A stretch of DNA of 64,000 nt from a candidate division WOR-3 bacterium. Its GTDB lineage: Bacteria; Hydrothermota; Tepidihabitantia; SM23-42; JAOAFX01. The DNA lies in assembly GCA_039802005.1 (NCBI GenBank), contig JBDRVV010000006.1, positions 29,165 to 93,164 of the forward strand. The letters are read 5' to 3'. The position numbers were made by a program, and so were the translations under genes. Of this stretch, positions 38,391 through 45,573 are shown one piece after another. The first letter of the stretch is position 1, and each line of letters starts with the position of its first letter. The notes under the pieces are model-generated. The model saw only the letters and a list, made by a program, of their open reading frames with translations, was not told the DNA's origin and did no database searches.

Positions 38391-38879
38391 TTAATCCGTT
38401 TTTATTGCTGAAAGTATCCAGTCTTTTATCTGATTTTTATTTGGCACCTTACCGGTGGAGACGATTTTTTTGTTGATAACAAGTCCTGGTGTGGTGATAA
38501 CCCCATATTTGCTGATTTCTTTTAAATCGCGAATGTGCTGAATATCTGCTGCAATATTCAATTCCTGGACTACAGTACGAACATCTTTTTCCAGTTGTTC
38601 ACAGGAAGGGCAGCCGGGACCTAAAATCTTTATCACCAGTCCGGCCTCTTCTTCCTCAACCTCTTCGCCACAGAATCTAAGGTATTCACGATAAAGGGCA
38701 TTTTTATAATCTTCTTCTGCACTTGAAGGGATATAATTCTGCTCTTTTGCCTTTTCCAAAAGAAAATTCTTTAAACTATTTCCGTCACCAATCTGTGCCT
38801 GTTTTGCCGATTGGAATATTTCATCTAAGCCAATGATTCCAATTCTATTGCCTTTGACGGTGATTTGTCTGATTTCCAT
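38391..38879 (-). CDS. Thioredoxin-like protein with CPSC motif and extra N-terminal domain
   Basis: 162 aa. The C-terminal ~75 residues are a small thioredoxin (redox-active disulfide) with GPGCPSCEQLEKDV, then TTPGLVINKKIVSTGKVP. The N-terminal ~80 residues (GIIGLDEIFQSAKQAQIGD and FLLEKAKEQNYIPSSAEEDYKNALYREYLRF) are a helical domain of unknown role. It closes the arsenic-type operon. A similar 85-aa single-domain protein precedes it, so it may be a duplicated and extended copy. Confidence 0.8.
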   Translation of the reverse strand: MEIRQITVKGNRIGIIGLDEIFQSAKQAQIGDGNSLKNFLLEKAKEQNYIPSSAEEDYKNALYREYLRFCGEEVEEEEAGLVIKILGPGCPSCEQLEKDVRTVVQELNIAADIQHIRDLKEISKYGVITTPGLVINKKIVSTGKVPNKNQIKDWILSAIKTD

Positions 38880-38963
38880 AAACTTTCATATCCCTATCGC
38901 GGTTAGAAACCGCTCCTACAATTTCGTAATCCCTTCTTCATCCCTTTTTATCTCTCTTTTCCC

Positions 38964-39221
38964 TTATTTACCCTTATTAACTATTTCTTGTTCAATAAAC
39001 TCCTTTATCTGCGATTTTGCCGGAATCTTGCCTGAGATTTTTACTTTACCATTTATCACCAATCCCGGCGTCGCCATTATCTTATATTCCATTATCTTTT
39101 TGAGGTCGGTTATTTTTTCAATATTTGCCTCTATCTTCATCTCTTCAAGGACCTCTTTGGTCCTTTTTTCCACTTCCTGGCATCTGGGACAACCAGAGCC
39201 AAGGATTTTTATGTTAAGCAT
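38964..39221 (-). CDS. Small thioredoxin-like redox protein (CPRC)
   Basis: 85 aa, one thioredoxin_3/redox-active-disulfide domain. The active site is GSGCPRCQEV near residue 8, with MATPGLVINGKVKISGKIPAKSQIKEF at the C-terminus. It has the size and sequence of archaeal MTH895-type small thioredoxins. It follows ccdA in an operon for extracytoplasmic thiol chemistry. GGAGG is just upstream of the ATG. Confidence 0.88.
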   Translation of the reverse strand: MLNIKILGSGCPRCQEVEKRTKEVLEEMKIEANIEKITDLKKIMEYKIMATPGLVINGKVKISGKIPAKSQIKEFIEQEIVNKGK

Positions 39222-39235
39222 AAAACCTCCTTTTG

Positions 39236-39325
39236 TTAAAATTCGAAATTCTAATTTCTAAATCCGAAACAATATTTAAATCCCAAAATTCAATGCTCAA
39301 AACGTGCACATCCAACATATCTAAA
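39236..39325. repeat. Low-complexity A/T-rich spacer repeat
   Basis: AAATTCGAAATTCTAATTTCTAA followed by AATCCCAAAATTCAATGCTC. It contains partial inverted repeats around AATTCGAAATT and resembles the AT-rich intergenic repeat type seen widely in uncultured bacterial genomes. Related words recur around 43570-43615. Confidence 0.45.
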
Positions 39326-39339
39326 GGCATATAAATTTA

Positions 39340-40032
39340 TCATGATGTCACTATCAAATATACTCCACCAAGTATCACCAAAACACCACAGATTTTTTTC
39401 ACAATTGATACACCCTTTGATTTTTCTGACCAGTGGAGATAATTACCGATTGTTTCGGTCAAAGTTCCGGCAAGGACTATTACTGCACAATGGCCAATTG
39501 CATAGGCAAAAATCAGGGTGATTGCATAACCAAGTCTTGTTGAGGCAACAGCAAATACCACACCGAGCATTGGTGCCATATAAGCAAAGGTGCAGGGACC
39601 CAGGGCAATGCCAAAGACAAGACCGATAATAAATGCACCCAATAAACCTTTTTTATCAACGCTTGGTCCACCACCGGAAAATGGCAGGGGAATTATGCCA
39701 ATTAAATGCAATCCAATTATAAAAAACACGATTGCTACAATATAATTGCCGGTCCTGCCAATATCACCCATCATCCTGCCCAAAAGTGCGGTTACCAATC
39801 CGACTACGCCGATTGTAATAAGCACCCCAAGGGAAAAGATTAAGGCAATTACAAAAGCCCTTTTTACACTTATCCTGCCCTGCTCACTTATATAGCCGAC
39901 AACCAGCGGGATACTCGCTAAATGACAGGGACTCAAAATTATGCTCAAAATACCCCATAAGAATGAAGCAGCAATCGCAATTACAGGATTTTGCTCAAGT
40001 GCCTTGGTTAACCAGGTTAGGAGTTCAAGCAT
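39340..40032 (-). CDS. ccdA: Cytochrome c biogenesis/DsbD-type transmembrane protein (CcdA)
   Basis: 230 aa, about six membrane helices. CcdA hallmarks: SPCHLASIPLVVGYIS, which carries the first active cysteine, and GIALGPCTFAYMAPMLG, which carries the second. CcdA transfers electrons from cytoplasmic thioredoxin to extracytoplasmic thiol proteins. The neighbours are small thioredoxins and an exported thioredoxin fusion, which are the natural partners. Confidence 0.9.
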   Translation of the reverse strand: MLELLTWLTKALEQNPVIAIAASFLWGILSIILSPCHLASIPLVVGYISEQGRISVKRAFVIALIFSLGVLITIGVVGLVTALLGRMMGDIGRTGNYIVAIVFFIIGLHLIGIIPLPFSGGGPSVDKKGLLGAFIIGLVFGIALGPCTFAYMAPMLGVVFAVASTRLGYAITLIFAYAIGHCAVIVLAGTLTETIGNYLHWSEKSKGVSIVKKICGVLVILGGVYLIVTS

Positions 40033-40050
40033 AAAGACCTCATTATAAAA

Positions 40051-40150
40051 AATCCAAAATACCTAAAAGTCCAAAATGCCTAAATTTTAGGTATTTAGGT
40101 ATGTAGGTATTTAGGCGTTTATTTACATTTAGGATTTCGAATTTAGAATT
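40051..40150. repeat. Short tandem/palindromic spacer repeat
   Basis: The word TAGGTATTTAGGTAT is repeated imperfectly (TTAGGTATTTAGGTATGTAGGTATTTAGG), preceded by ATACCTAAAAG and AAATGCCTAAATTTTAGG, so the region can form stem-loops. It lies between the fused thioredoxin gene and ccdA. Confidence 0.5.
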
Positions 40151-40164
40151 CATATTGGGCAATA

Positions 40165-41175
40165 TCATTCCACACCTAATTTTTTCAACTGACTGATAAT
40201 ATCCTGTTCCGGCATAAACCCCTGGTGCCGATAAACCTCTTTGCCACTCTTGTCAAAAAATATCTGGGTTGGAATCATCATAATTTTATATTGGCGGGCC
40301 AAAGACGCATATTCACCAACATCAATAATAAGAATTTCAGCCTTGCCTGCATATTCTTTTTGTAACTTCTCTAAGATCGGCTGCATCATCTTGCAGGGGA
40401 TACAGGTTCCTCGGCCAAAATCTGCAAGCACAGGCCTGCCTGATTTTAATGCCCGGCTCAATGGATTATCCGCAGTAAGCGCCGCCTGCTCTTTTATCCA
40501 TTTATCATTACGCACAATCTTTGCCTTTGCTTTCAGATTATTGATGAATTCTTCAATCTTCAGTCGCTGCTTTTCTTCAATTGCCATTGGCCTCAATTGC
40601 TCTTTTACTGATTCATAATCTTTGTTTGGTAACTGGTCTTTATATTGATTGAAGAAGTCCCTTAGTTCATTTTCATTGACCGTAACATTTGAAACAATCT
40701 TTCTCAATAATAAATTGACCATTATATCTTCTTTTTTATCTGGATTCTGTTTAACTAAGTCTTTATAATCGTCTTGCTGATTGACCTTCTGCCTTTTCGC
40801 CTCGTTTATGAGTAATTGCCGTGTTATCAGCTCCTCAAGAAATCCCGGTTTATCATCTTTATAGTATTCTTTAATCTGTGAAGGCATCGCATTCAACATA
40901 CTATCAAGTTGTTGTTTTGTAATTTTTATGTTATCTACGATTGCCAGGATATCATCGGTTAGTGCCAGCGGGTTATCAGAATTGCTTACGGTTTTCGCTT
41001 GCACCAGGGTATTCATATATATATCATTTTTTTCCTGAGTGATTGTATCCCGAGTCTGAATTTCGGGAGCATTGACAATCACTCCCGGTCTTTTATAACT
41101 TGCGACAAGAATAACAACGAGAATTAACACAACAGCAATTGCACCTATTATAAGATATTTTAGCTTATTTGCCAT
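40165..41175 (-). CDS. Exported SurA-N-like/thioredoxin fusion protein
   Basis: 336 aa from the ATG at 41175, because AAGGAG lies six bases upstream; a longer start at 41190 puts that site inside the gene. Residues ~8-28 are a membrane anchor or signal sequence. Residues ~75-215 are a SurA-N/peptidyl-prolyl isomerase-like helical chaperone domain. Residues ~225-336 are thioredoxin-like with [11 protein letters not shown] and MMIPTQIFF (cis-Pro). It likely acts outside the cytoplasm as a chaperone and thiol oxidoreductase, powered by CcdA next door. Confidence 0.8.
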   Translation of the reverse strand: MANKLKYLIIGAIAVVLILVVILVASYKRPGVIVNAPEIQTRDTITQEKNDIYMNTLVQAKTVSNSDNPLALTDDILAIVDNIKITKQQLDSMLNAMPSQIKEYYKDDKPGFLEELITRQLLINEAKRQKVNQQDDYKDLVKQNPDKKEDIMVNLLLRKIVSNVTVNENELRDFFNQYKDQLPNKDYESVKEQLRPMAIEEKQRLKIEEFINNLKAKAKIVRNDKWIKEQAALTADNPLSRALKSGRPVLADFGRGTCIPCKMMQPILEKLQKEYAGKAEILIIDVGEYASLARQYKIMMIPTQIFFDKSGKEVYRHQGFMPEQDIISQLKKLGVE

Positions 41176-42220
41176 ATTTTTCTCCTTCATAGTATTTTCT
41201 CTTTATCCACAGTGCTACATTCACTAAACTAATTAACACCGGAACTTCAATCAGAGGTCCAATAACAGCAGCAAAGGCCTGCCCGGAGTCAATCCCGAAA
41301 ACCGCAACCGCTACAGCAATAGCCAATTCAAAGTTATTTGAAGCGGCGGTAAATGAAAGAGTTGCACTTTGCGGATAGTTAGCACCGGCCTTTTTGCTCA
41401 AATAAAAAGAGAGTAAAAACATAGAAACAAAATAGATGAATAGAGGAATTGCAACTCTCACTACATCAAGAGGAATTTTCACAATAAATTCACCTTTTAG
41501 CGAAAACATGACAACAATGGTAAATAACAGTGCGATTAGGGTAATCGGACTGATGGCAGGAACAAATTTTTGTTCGTACCAAATTTTGCCTTTTGTCTTC
41601 AAACCAATAATTCTGGACAGAATACCCGCGATAAACGGTATCCCAAGATAGATAAAAACACTCTCGGCAATCTGACCAATGGTAACTTTAACCACCACAC
41701 CCTTAAGGCCGAGCATAGGTGGTAATAAGGTAACGAAGATATATGCATAGATAGAATAAAATATCACCTGAAACACCGAGTTAAAAGCGACCAATCCTGC
41801 ACAATATTCACTGTCACCTTTGGCTAATTCATTCCACACAAGCACCATGGCGATACAACGGGCAAGACCGATCATAATTAGTCCTGTCATATATGCCGGT
41901 TCTCCTCTTAAAAATATGATTGCAAGGATAAACATCAAAATAGGTCCAATAATCCAATTCTGTACCAGTGAAAGACCAAGCACTTTGTAATTGCGGAAAA
42001 CTCTTGACATTTCTTCATATTTAACCTTTGCCAGAGGTGGATACATCATAAGAATCAAACCAATGGCAATGGGAATGTTGGTTGTGCCCACTTGAAAACG
42101 ATTCCAGAATTCATCTATACCAGTGAAAAGATAACCCATCCCTACGCCAACAAACATTGCGAAAAAGATCCAGAGGGTTAAAAGCCTATCCAATAAAGAT
42201 AATTTAATCTTTTGGTCCAT
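41165..42220 (-). CDS. acr3: ACR3-family arsenite efflux permease
   Basis: 351 aa, ten or so membrane helices. The ACR3 signature in the fourth helix is [22 protein letters not shown], with the conserved cysteine; [13 protein letters not shown] [16 protein letters not shown] and [23 protein letters not shown] also match. Arsenite efflux is expected, while antimonite is possible. It precedes the thioredoxin fusion by an 11-base overlap, so the two are coupled. Confidence 0.92.
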   Translation of the reverse strand: MDQKIKLSLLDRLLTLWIFFAMFVGVGMGYLFTGIDEFWNRFQVGTTNIPIAIGLILMMYPPLAKVKYEEMSRVFRNYKVLGLSLVQNWIIGPILMFILAIIFLRGEPAYMTGLIMIGLARCIAMVLVWNELAKGDSEYCAGLVAFNSVFQVIFYSIYAYIFVTLLPPMLGLKGVVVKVTIGQIAESVFIYLGIPFIAGILSRIIGLKTKGKIWYEQKFVPAISPITLIALLFTIVVMFSLKGEFIVKIPLDVVRVAIPLFIYFVSMFLLSFYLSKKAGANYPQSATLSFTAASNNFELAIAVAVAVFGIDSGQAFAAVIGPLIEVPVLISLVNVALWIKRKYYEGEKYGK

Positions 42221-42240
42221 TATACCCCCTCACCCTTACC

Positions 42241-42340
42241 CTCTCCCACCGAGGGGCGAGGGCAGTAAATGTGATGCCTCTCCCACCGAGGGGCGAGGGC
42301 AGTAAATGTGATGCCTCTCCCACCGAGGGGCGAGGGCAGG
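42241..42340. repeat. Tandem repeat, 37-bp unit, 2.7 copies
   Basis: The unit CCTCTCCCACCGAGGGGCGAGGGCAG plus TAAATGTGATG starts at 42241, 42278 and 42315 and repeats exactly twice plus a partial. Each copy can form a hairpin with its CTCTCCCACCGAGGGG. It sits between the permease and acr3 genes. Confidence 0.9.
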
Positions 42341-42381
42341 ATATCCGTTTGCATCCGCTCATTTCCGTTTGAATCACTTTT

Positions 42382-43551
42382 TTAAGCAAATAAAATTCCA
42401 TAGAGCCAGCCTACAATTGTTGAAAGCACAATGACCAAAACAATATAGGTAATCGTCTTTTTTATTCCCATTATGCTACTGATAACAAGCATACTTGGTA
42501 GACTCACCGCAGGACCAGCAAGCAATAGAGAGAGTGCCGGACCTTTTCCCATACCGCTACCCAAAAGACCCTGTAATATTGGAACTTCAGTGAGTGTGGC
42601 AAAATACATAAATGCACCGGAGATCGCAGCAAAGAAATTAGCGAAGATTGAATTACCACCCACGAGCATCGCAATATACTTTGAAGGTATTATTCCAGCA
42701 TCAGTATTGGGTCTGCCCAATAAAAATCCCGCAACCATTACACCGGCGAATAATAATGGCAAAATCTGTTTTGCAAATGTCCAGGTTGAGAATACCCAGT
42801 CTCTTCTCTCATCAGCATTGAACCATTTGAAGATAATTACAAACATTACAATGAGAAATATTAAAACAAGATACCAATGGATGTTATATACTGCATTCCA
42901 GAATCCAACAGGTTCTTTGGGCTTTGCCCAGGCAGCAAACACCAGAATAAGAATTAAAGAAAGAAAGAAAAGAGCATTCTGGCCAAGGGTTCGTCCTCTT
43001 GATTTCACTGATTCAGTTTCAAATGATTCTTCGCCTTCTATCCTTTTATCTCTATAGATCAGCGCCATCAAAAGACCAATAACAATTGAAAACAAGACCG
43101 CACCCACTGCCCTGGCAATACCCATTTCTGCACCAAGGATTCGGGCAGTCAAGATTATCGCCAGGACATTTATTGCCGGACCCGAGTATAAAAAGGCCAC
43201 TGCTGGACCAATGCCTGCACCGCGGGTGTATATCCCTGCAAACATTGGCAGGACCGTGCAGGAACAGACTGCAAGGATTGTGCCCGATACCGAGGCAATC
43301 CCATAGGCAAGGATTTTATTTGCTTTTGCCCCAAAATATTTTATCACTGCCTCTTTAGAAACAAAATTGCTGATTGCACCCGCAATGAAAAAGGCAGGGA
43401 TCAAACAGAATAAGACATGCTCACGGGCATATTCTTGAATCATAAAGAATGCCTCAAGGATTGCACCTTGAATTCTCGTTCCTTCAAGGGGCACAAAATA
43501 AAGAATGAGAAAGACAATGATAAAGATTAAAAGTCTTGTTCTATCTTTCAA
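42382..43551 (-). CDS. DUF318-family permease (ArsP-like)
   Basis: 389 aa, about eleven membrane helices. The family motif is ILAVCSCTVLPMFAGIYTRGAGIGPAVAFLYSGPAINVLA, with CSC cysteines. ArsP members export organoarsenicals; other DUF318 proteins have unclear substrates. The position between arsR and acr3 supports an arsenic-related or metalloid substrate. The substrate here is inferred only. Confidence 0.85.
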   Translation of the reverse strand: MKDRTRLLIFIIVFLILYFVPLEGTRIQGAILEAFFMIQEYAREHVLFCLIPAFFIAGAISNFVSKEAVIKYFGAKANKILAYGIASVSGTILAVCSCTVLPMFAGIYTRGAGIGPAVAFLYSGPAINVLAIILTARILGAEMGIARAVGAVLFSIVIGLLMALIYRDKRIEGEESFETESVKSRGRTLGQNALFFLSLILILVFAAWAKPKEPVGFWNAVYNIHWYLVLIFLIVMFVIIFKWFNADERRDWVFSTWTFAKQILPLLFAGVMVAGFLLGRPNTDAGIIPSKYIAMLVGGNSIFANFFAAISGAFMYFATLTEVPILQGLLGSGMGKGPALSLLLAGPAVSLPSMLVISSIMGIKKTITYIVLVIVLSTIVGWLYGILFA

Positions 43552-43715
43552 TTTACCTCACTTTTTTTAAAATCCCAATTACTAAACAATACCCAAATTT
43601 CAATAGCCAAAATAGTTTGGATAGATTTCCGCTTGCGCGGGAATGAAAGAAATGAAGAAGTCATACCAAACCGTAGCGCTTTTCGCAACCGTAAACCGTA
43701 TTACCTATTTCCATA
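43552..43715. repeat. Repeat-rich spacer between permease and arsR
   Basis: It contains AATCCCAATTACTAAACAATACCC near 43575 and a TTCCGCTTGCGCGGGAA palindrome near 43630, which resembles widely dispersed REP-like elements. No gene is visible on either strand. Confidence 0.45.
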
Positions 43716-44051
43716 TCATCTTCTCGCCATTTCCCTGAATAATTCACTTTTCTTCTTTAAATTTCCTGCGACACACTCTTCAAGGGTATCAATTATCTCA
43801 AAAATCCGCCTATCCACAACTTCATACCAGACCTCAAGACCGCGCTTTTCGCAGCGCACAATGCCTGCATTTTTCAAGATTGATAGGTGGTGTGAGACAT
43901 TGGATTGTTCCGCGCCAACATACGGTATAATTTTGCACACGCAACAGGGACCATTCCTGAGTTTTTCTATTATTCTCAACCTCAACGGATGTGCTAAAGC
44001 ATTAAATACTTCAGCCTTCATATCTAAAATCTCGGCATTTTTATTCTGCAT
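43716..44051 (-). CDS. arsR: ArsR-family metalloregulator
   Basis: 111 aa. Winged helix-turn-helix with FNALAHPLRLRIIEKLRNGPCCVCKI, where CCVC matches the ArsR metal-binding cysteines (ELCVC motif), and QSNVSHHLSILKNAGIV as the recognition helix. A strong promoter with an ArsR/SmtB-like imperfect palindrome between -35 and -10 lies upstream. It is first in the operon (autoregulated repressor, arsenite-responsive is the natural inference). Confidence 0.93.
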   Translation of the reverse strand: MQNKNAEILDMKAEVFNALAHPLRLRIIEKLRNGPCCVCKIIPYVGAEQSNVSHHLSILKNAGIVRCEKRGLEVWYEVVDRRIFEIIDTLEECVAGNLKKKSELFREMARR

Positions 44052-44088
44052 ATTGATAACTCCTTTTTACCTTCAATAGTCAGAAACT

Positions 44089-44116
44089 ATATGATTATAT
44101 CTAAATATCGTCATAT
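44089..44116 (-). promoter_or_regulatory. Candidate ArsR operator
   Basis: A 28-bp dyad: ATATGA, two bases, ATAT, four bases, ATAT, two bases, TCATAT. It spans most of the -35 to -10 interval of the arsR promoter, the typical site for ArsR/SmtB repressors. Confidence 0.6.
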
Positions 44117-44121
44117 GTCAA
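44094..44121 (-). promoter_or_regulatory. Promoter of the arsR operon
   Basis: On the minus strand TTGACA (44121-44116), 16 bases, TATAAT (44099-44094), with a perfect consensus. The leader of about 35 bases has AAGGAG before the ATG. Confidence 0.8.
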
Positions 44122-44206
44122 TAACCGCTTTAAAGATATTCCCAGAATTTTATCTACTAATACTAAAAATCTATAGTTTACTCCTGCGAAAAAGCACAGA
44201 ATTTTC

Positions 44207-44234
44207 TTGACATAAATTGCTAATGGACTATACT
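44207..44234 (+). promoter_or_regulatory. Promoter of the GWxTD lipoprotein
   Basis: TTGACA (44207-44212), 16 bases, TATACT (44229-44234), then GAGGTG and ATG at 44252. Confidence 0.7.
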
Positions 44235-44251
44235 TATAAACGAGGTGTATC

Positions 44252-45571
44252 ATGTTACACAGAAGATTAAATAACAAAAAAAGTTTTATATCCTTCTGTT
44301 TATTGTTGCTCTTTATTACGGGTTGTGGTGCTAATATTATGGGTGCTAAATACTACCGCCTTTTGGAGAAGGAAAGAAACATATATTTAGGATTAAAAGG
44401 GATAGATTCAGTCGCAGCTCATCAATATTTGAATTTACCATCGGCTACCGAAAGAAAGTTTTTTTATGAACAATACTGGCAGGGAAGGGATGAAGAGCGA
44501 AGTGAATTTGAAAAGCGGGCTGAATTTGCCTTTAAAGAATATGGTAAATATGCACCTCTTACTGATGATAGAATACCTATCTATGTAAAATATGGCAATC
44601 CCACAAGACGATATGTCATTACACCCGAGAAAAAAGTTGGCATTGTGACCAAAGAATTTGTAAGACCTGCTGAAATCTGGACATATAAAAATGATGGGGT
44701 TGAATTTGATTTTGTTCGATTGACCCGTGCATATAAAATAATTGCGAAATCGGAGTTTGGCGATAAGGTTAGCATTCCCTATTTGAAGGACGATACTTCA
44801 GCAGTTCCACCTTTGGATACAATATCTGCCGGAAAATTAAATTTTGATGTTGCATTTGGTAGGTTCAGACAGCGAAAAGATTTAGTCAGACTTGAGATTT
44901 ATACAAGAATTATGATTGATGACACTACTGATTGTAGAATGTTTCGCAAAATAAAGGTAAAAAATCAATCTGATAGCCTGATAACGGAAAAGGCTAATAT
45001 AGTTATTCCTCAGGCTGGAAATAATGAATACTTTTATGATGAAATTAATCTCTGGCTTGCGCCCCAGAGATATTCAGTGATCATAGAGTATATCAATTTA
45101 AAAACTAATATGGATGGCAGAAAAGAATTTACTGTTGACCTGCTTGATTATAAAGATGATGCTAAAAAGATAAGCGATTTAGTTTTTGCCAAATTGATTG
45201 ACGAATCACTGAGTGATGAGAAATTTTTTAAACTGGTTGGTCGTGTGATGCCAATGGTTCATTCAACGCTTCCCGTTTCAACACCATTTTATATCTATCA
45301 CGAAGTGTATAATCTCAAGATGCAGGAAGGGCAACATTTACTACGGGTTGATTATGAAGTTTACAATAAAGAGCGAATGCGCAAAGAGATTGTTGATATT
45401 ATGAGTCAGACCGAAAGCAGTGAGGGTGATGTAGCATATATCGCTGCAAAGTACCATCCAATGGATTTACCTGCAGGCAATTATATAATTGTTGCAAGAA
45501 CGACCGATCTTTTAAGTGGCGAGCAATTCTCTGCTATAGGCGAATTCACACTTGAGAAGATTGAAAAATAA
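44252..45571 (+). CDS. GWxTD-type lipoprotein
   Basis: 439 aa. Signal peptide with lipobox FITGC near residue 24. The region around residue 75-110 (YWQGRDEERSEFEKRAEFAFKEYGKY, then TDDRIPIYVKYGNP) fits the GWxTD domain, but the name-giving GWxTD is replaced by APLTDDR. The C-terminal part is a beta-rich domain of unknown function. Such proteins occur in Bacteroidota/WOR-3-like lineages; function unknown. It has its own promoter, and a prolyl oligopeptidase lipoprotein follows after two bases. Confidence 0.75.
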   Translation: MLHRRLNNKKSFISFCLLLLFITGCGANIMGAKYYRLLEKERNIYLGLKGIDSVAAHQYLNLPSATERKFFYEQYWQGRDEERSEFEKRAEFAFKEYGKYAPLTDDRIPIYVKYGNPTRRYVITPEKKVGIVTKEFVRPAEIWTYKNDGVEFDFVRLTRAYKIIAKSEFGDKVSIPYLKDDTSAVPPLDTISAGKLNFDVAFGRFRQRKDLVRLEIYTRIMIDDTTDCRMFRKIKVKNQSDSLITEKANIVIPQAGNNEYFYDEINLWLAPQRYSVIIEYINLKTNMDGRKEFTVDLLDYKDDAKKISDLVFAKLIDESLSDEKFFKLVGRVMPMVHSTLPVSTPFYIYHEVYNLKMQEGQHLLRVDYEVYNKERMRKEIVDIMSQTESSEGDVAYIAAKYHPMDLPAGNYIIVARTTDLLSGEQFSAIGEFTLEKIEK

Positions 45572-45573
45572 AA

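Noticed and set aside
42241..42340. Tandem repeat considered as a CRISPR array
   Set aside because: There are only 2.7 units with 37-bp period and identical spacers, and no cas gene nearby.
42204..42401. 65-aa frame between acr3 and the permease
   Set aside because: It consists of the 37-bp tandem repeat translated.
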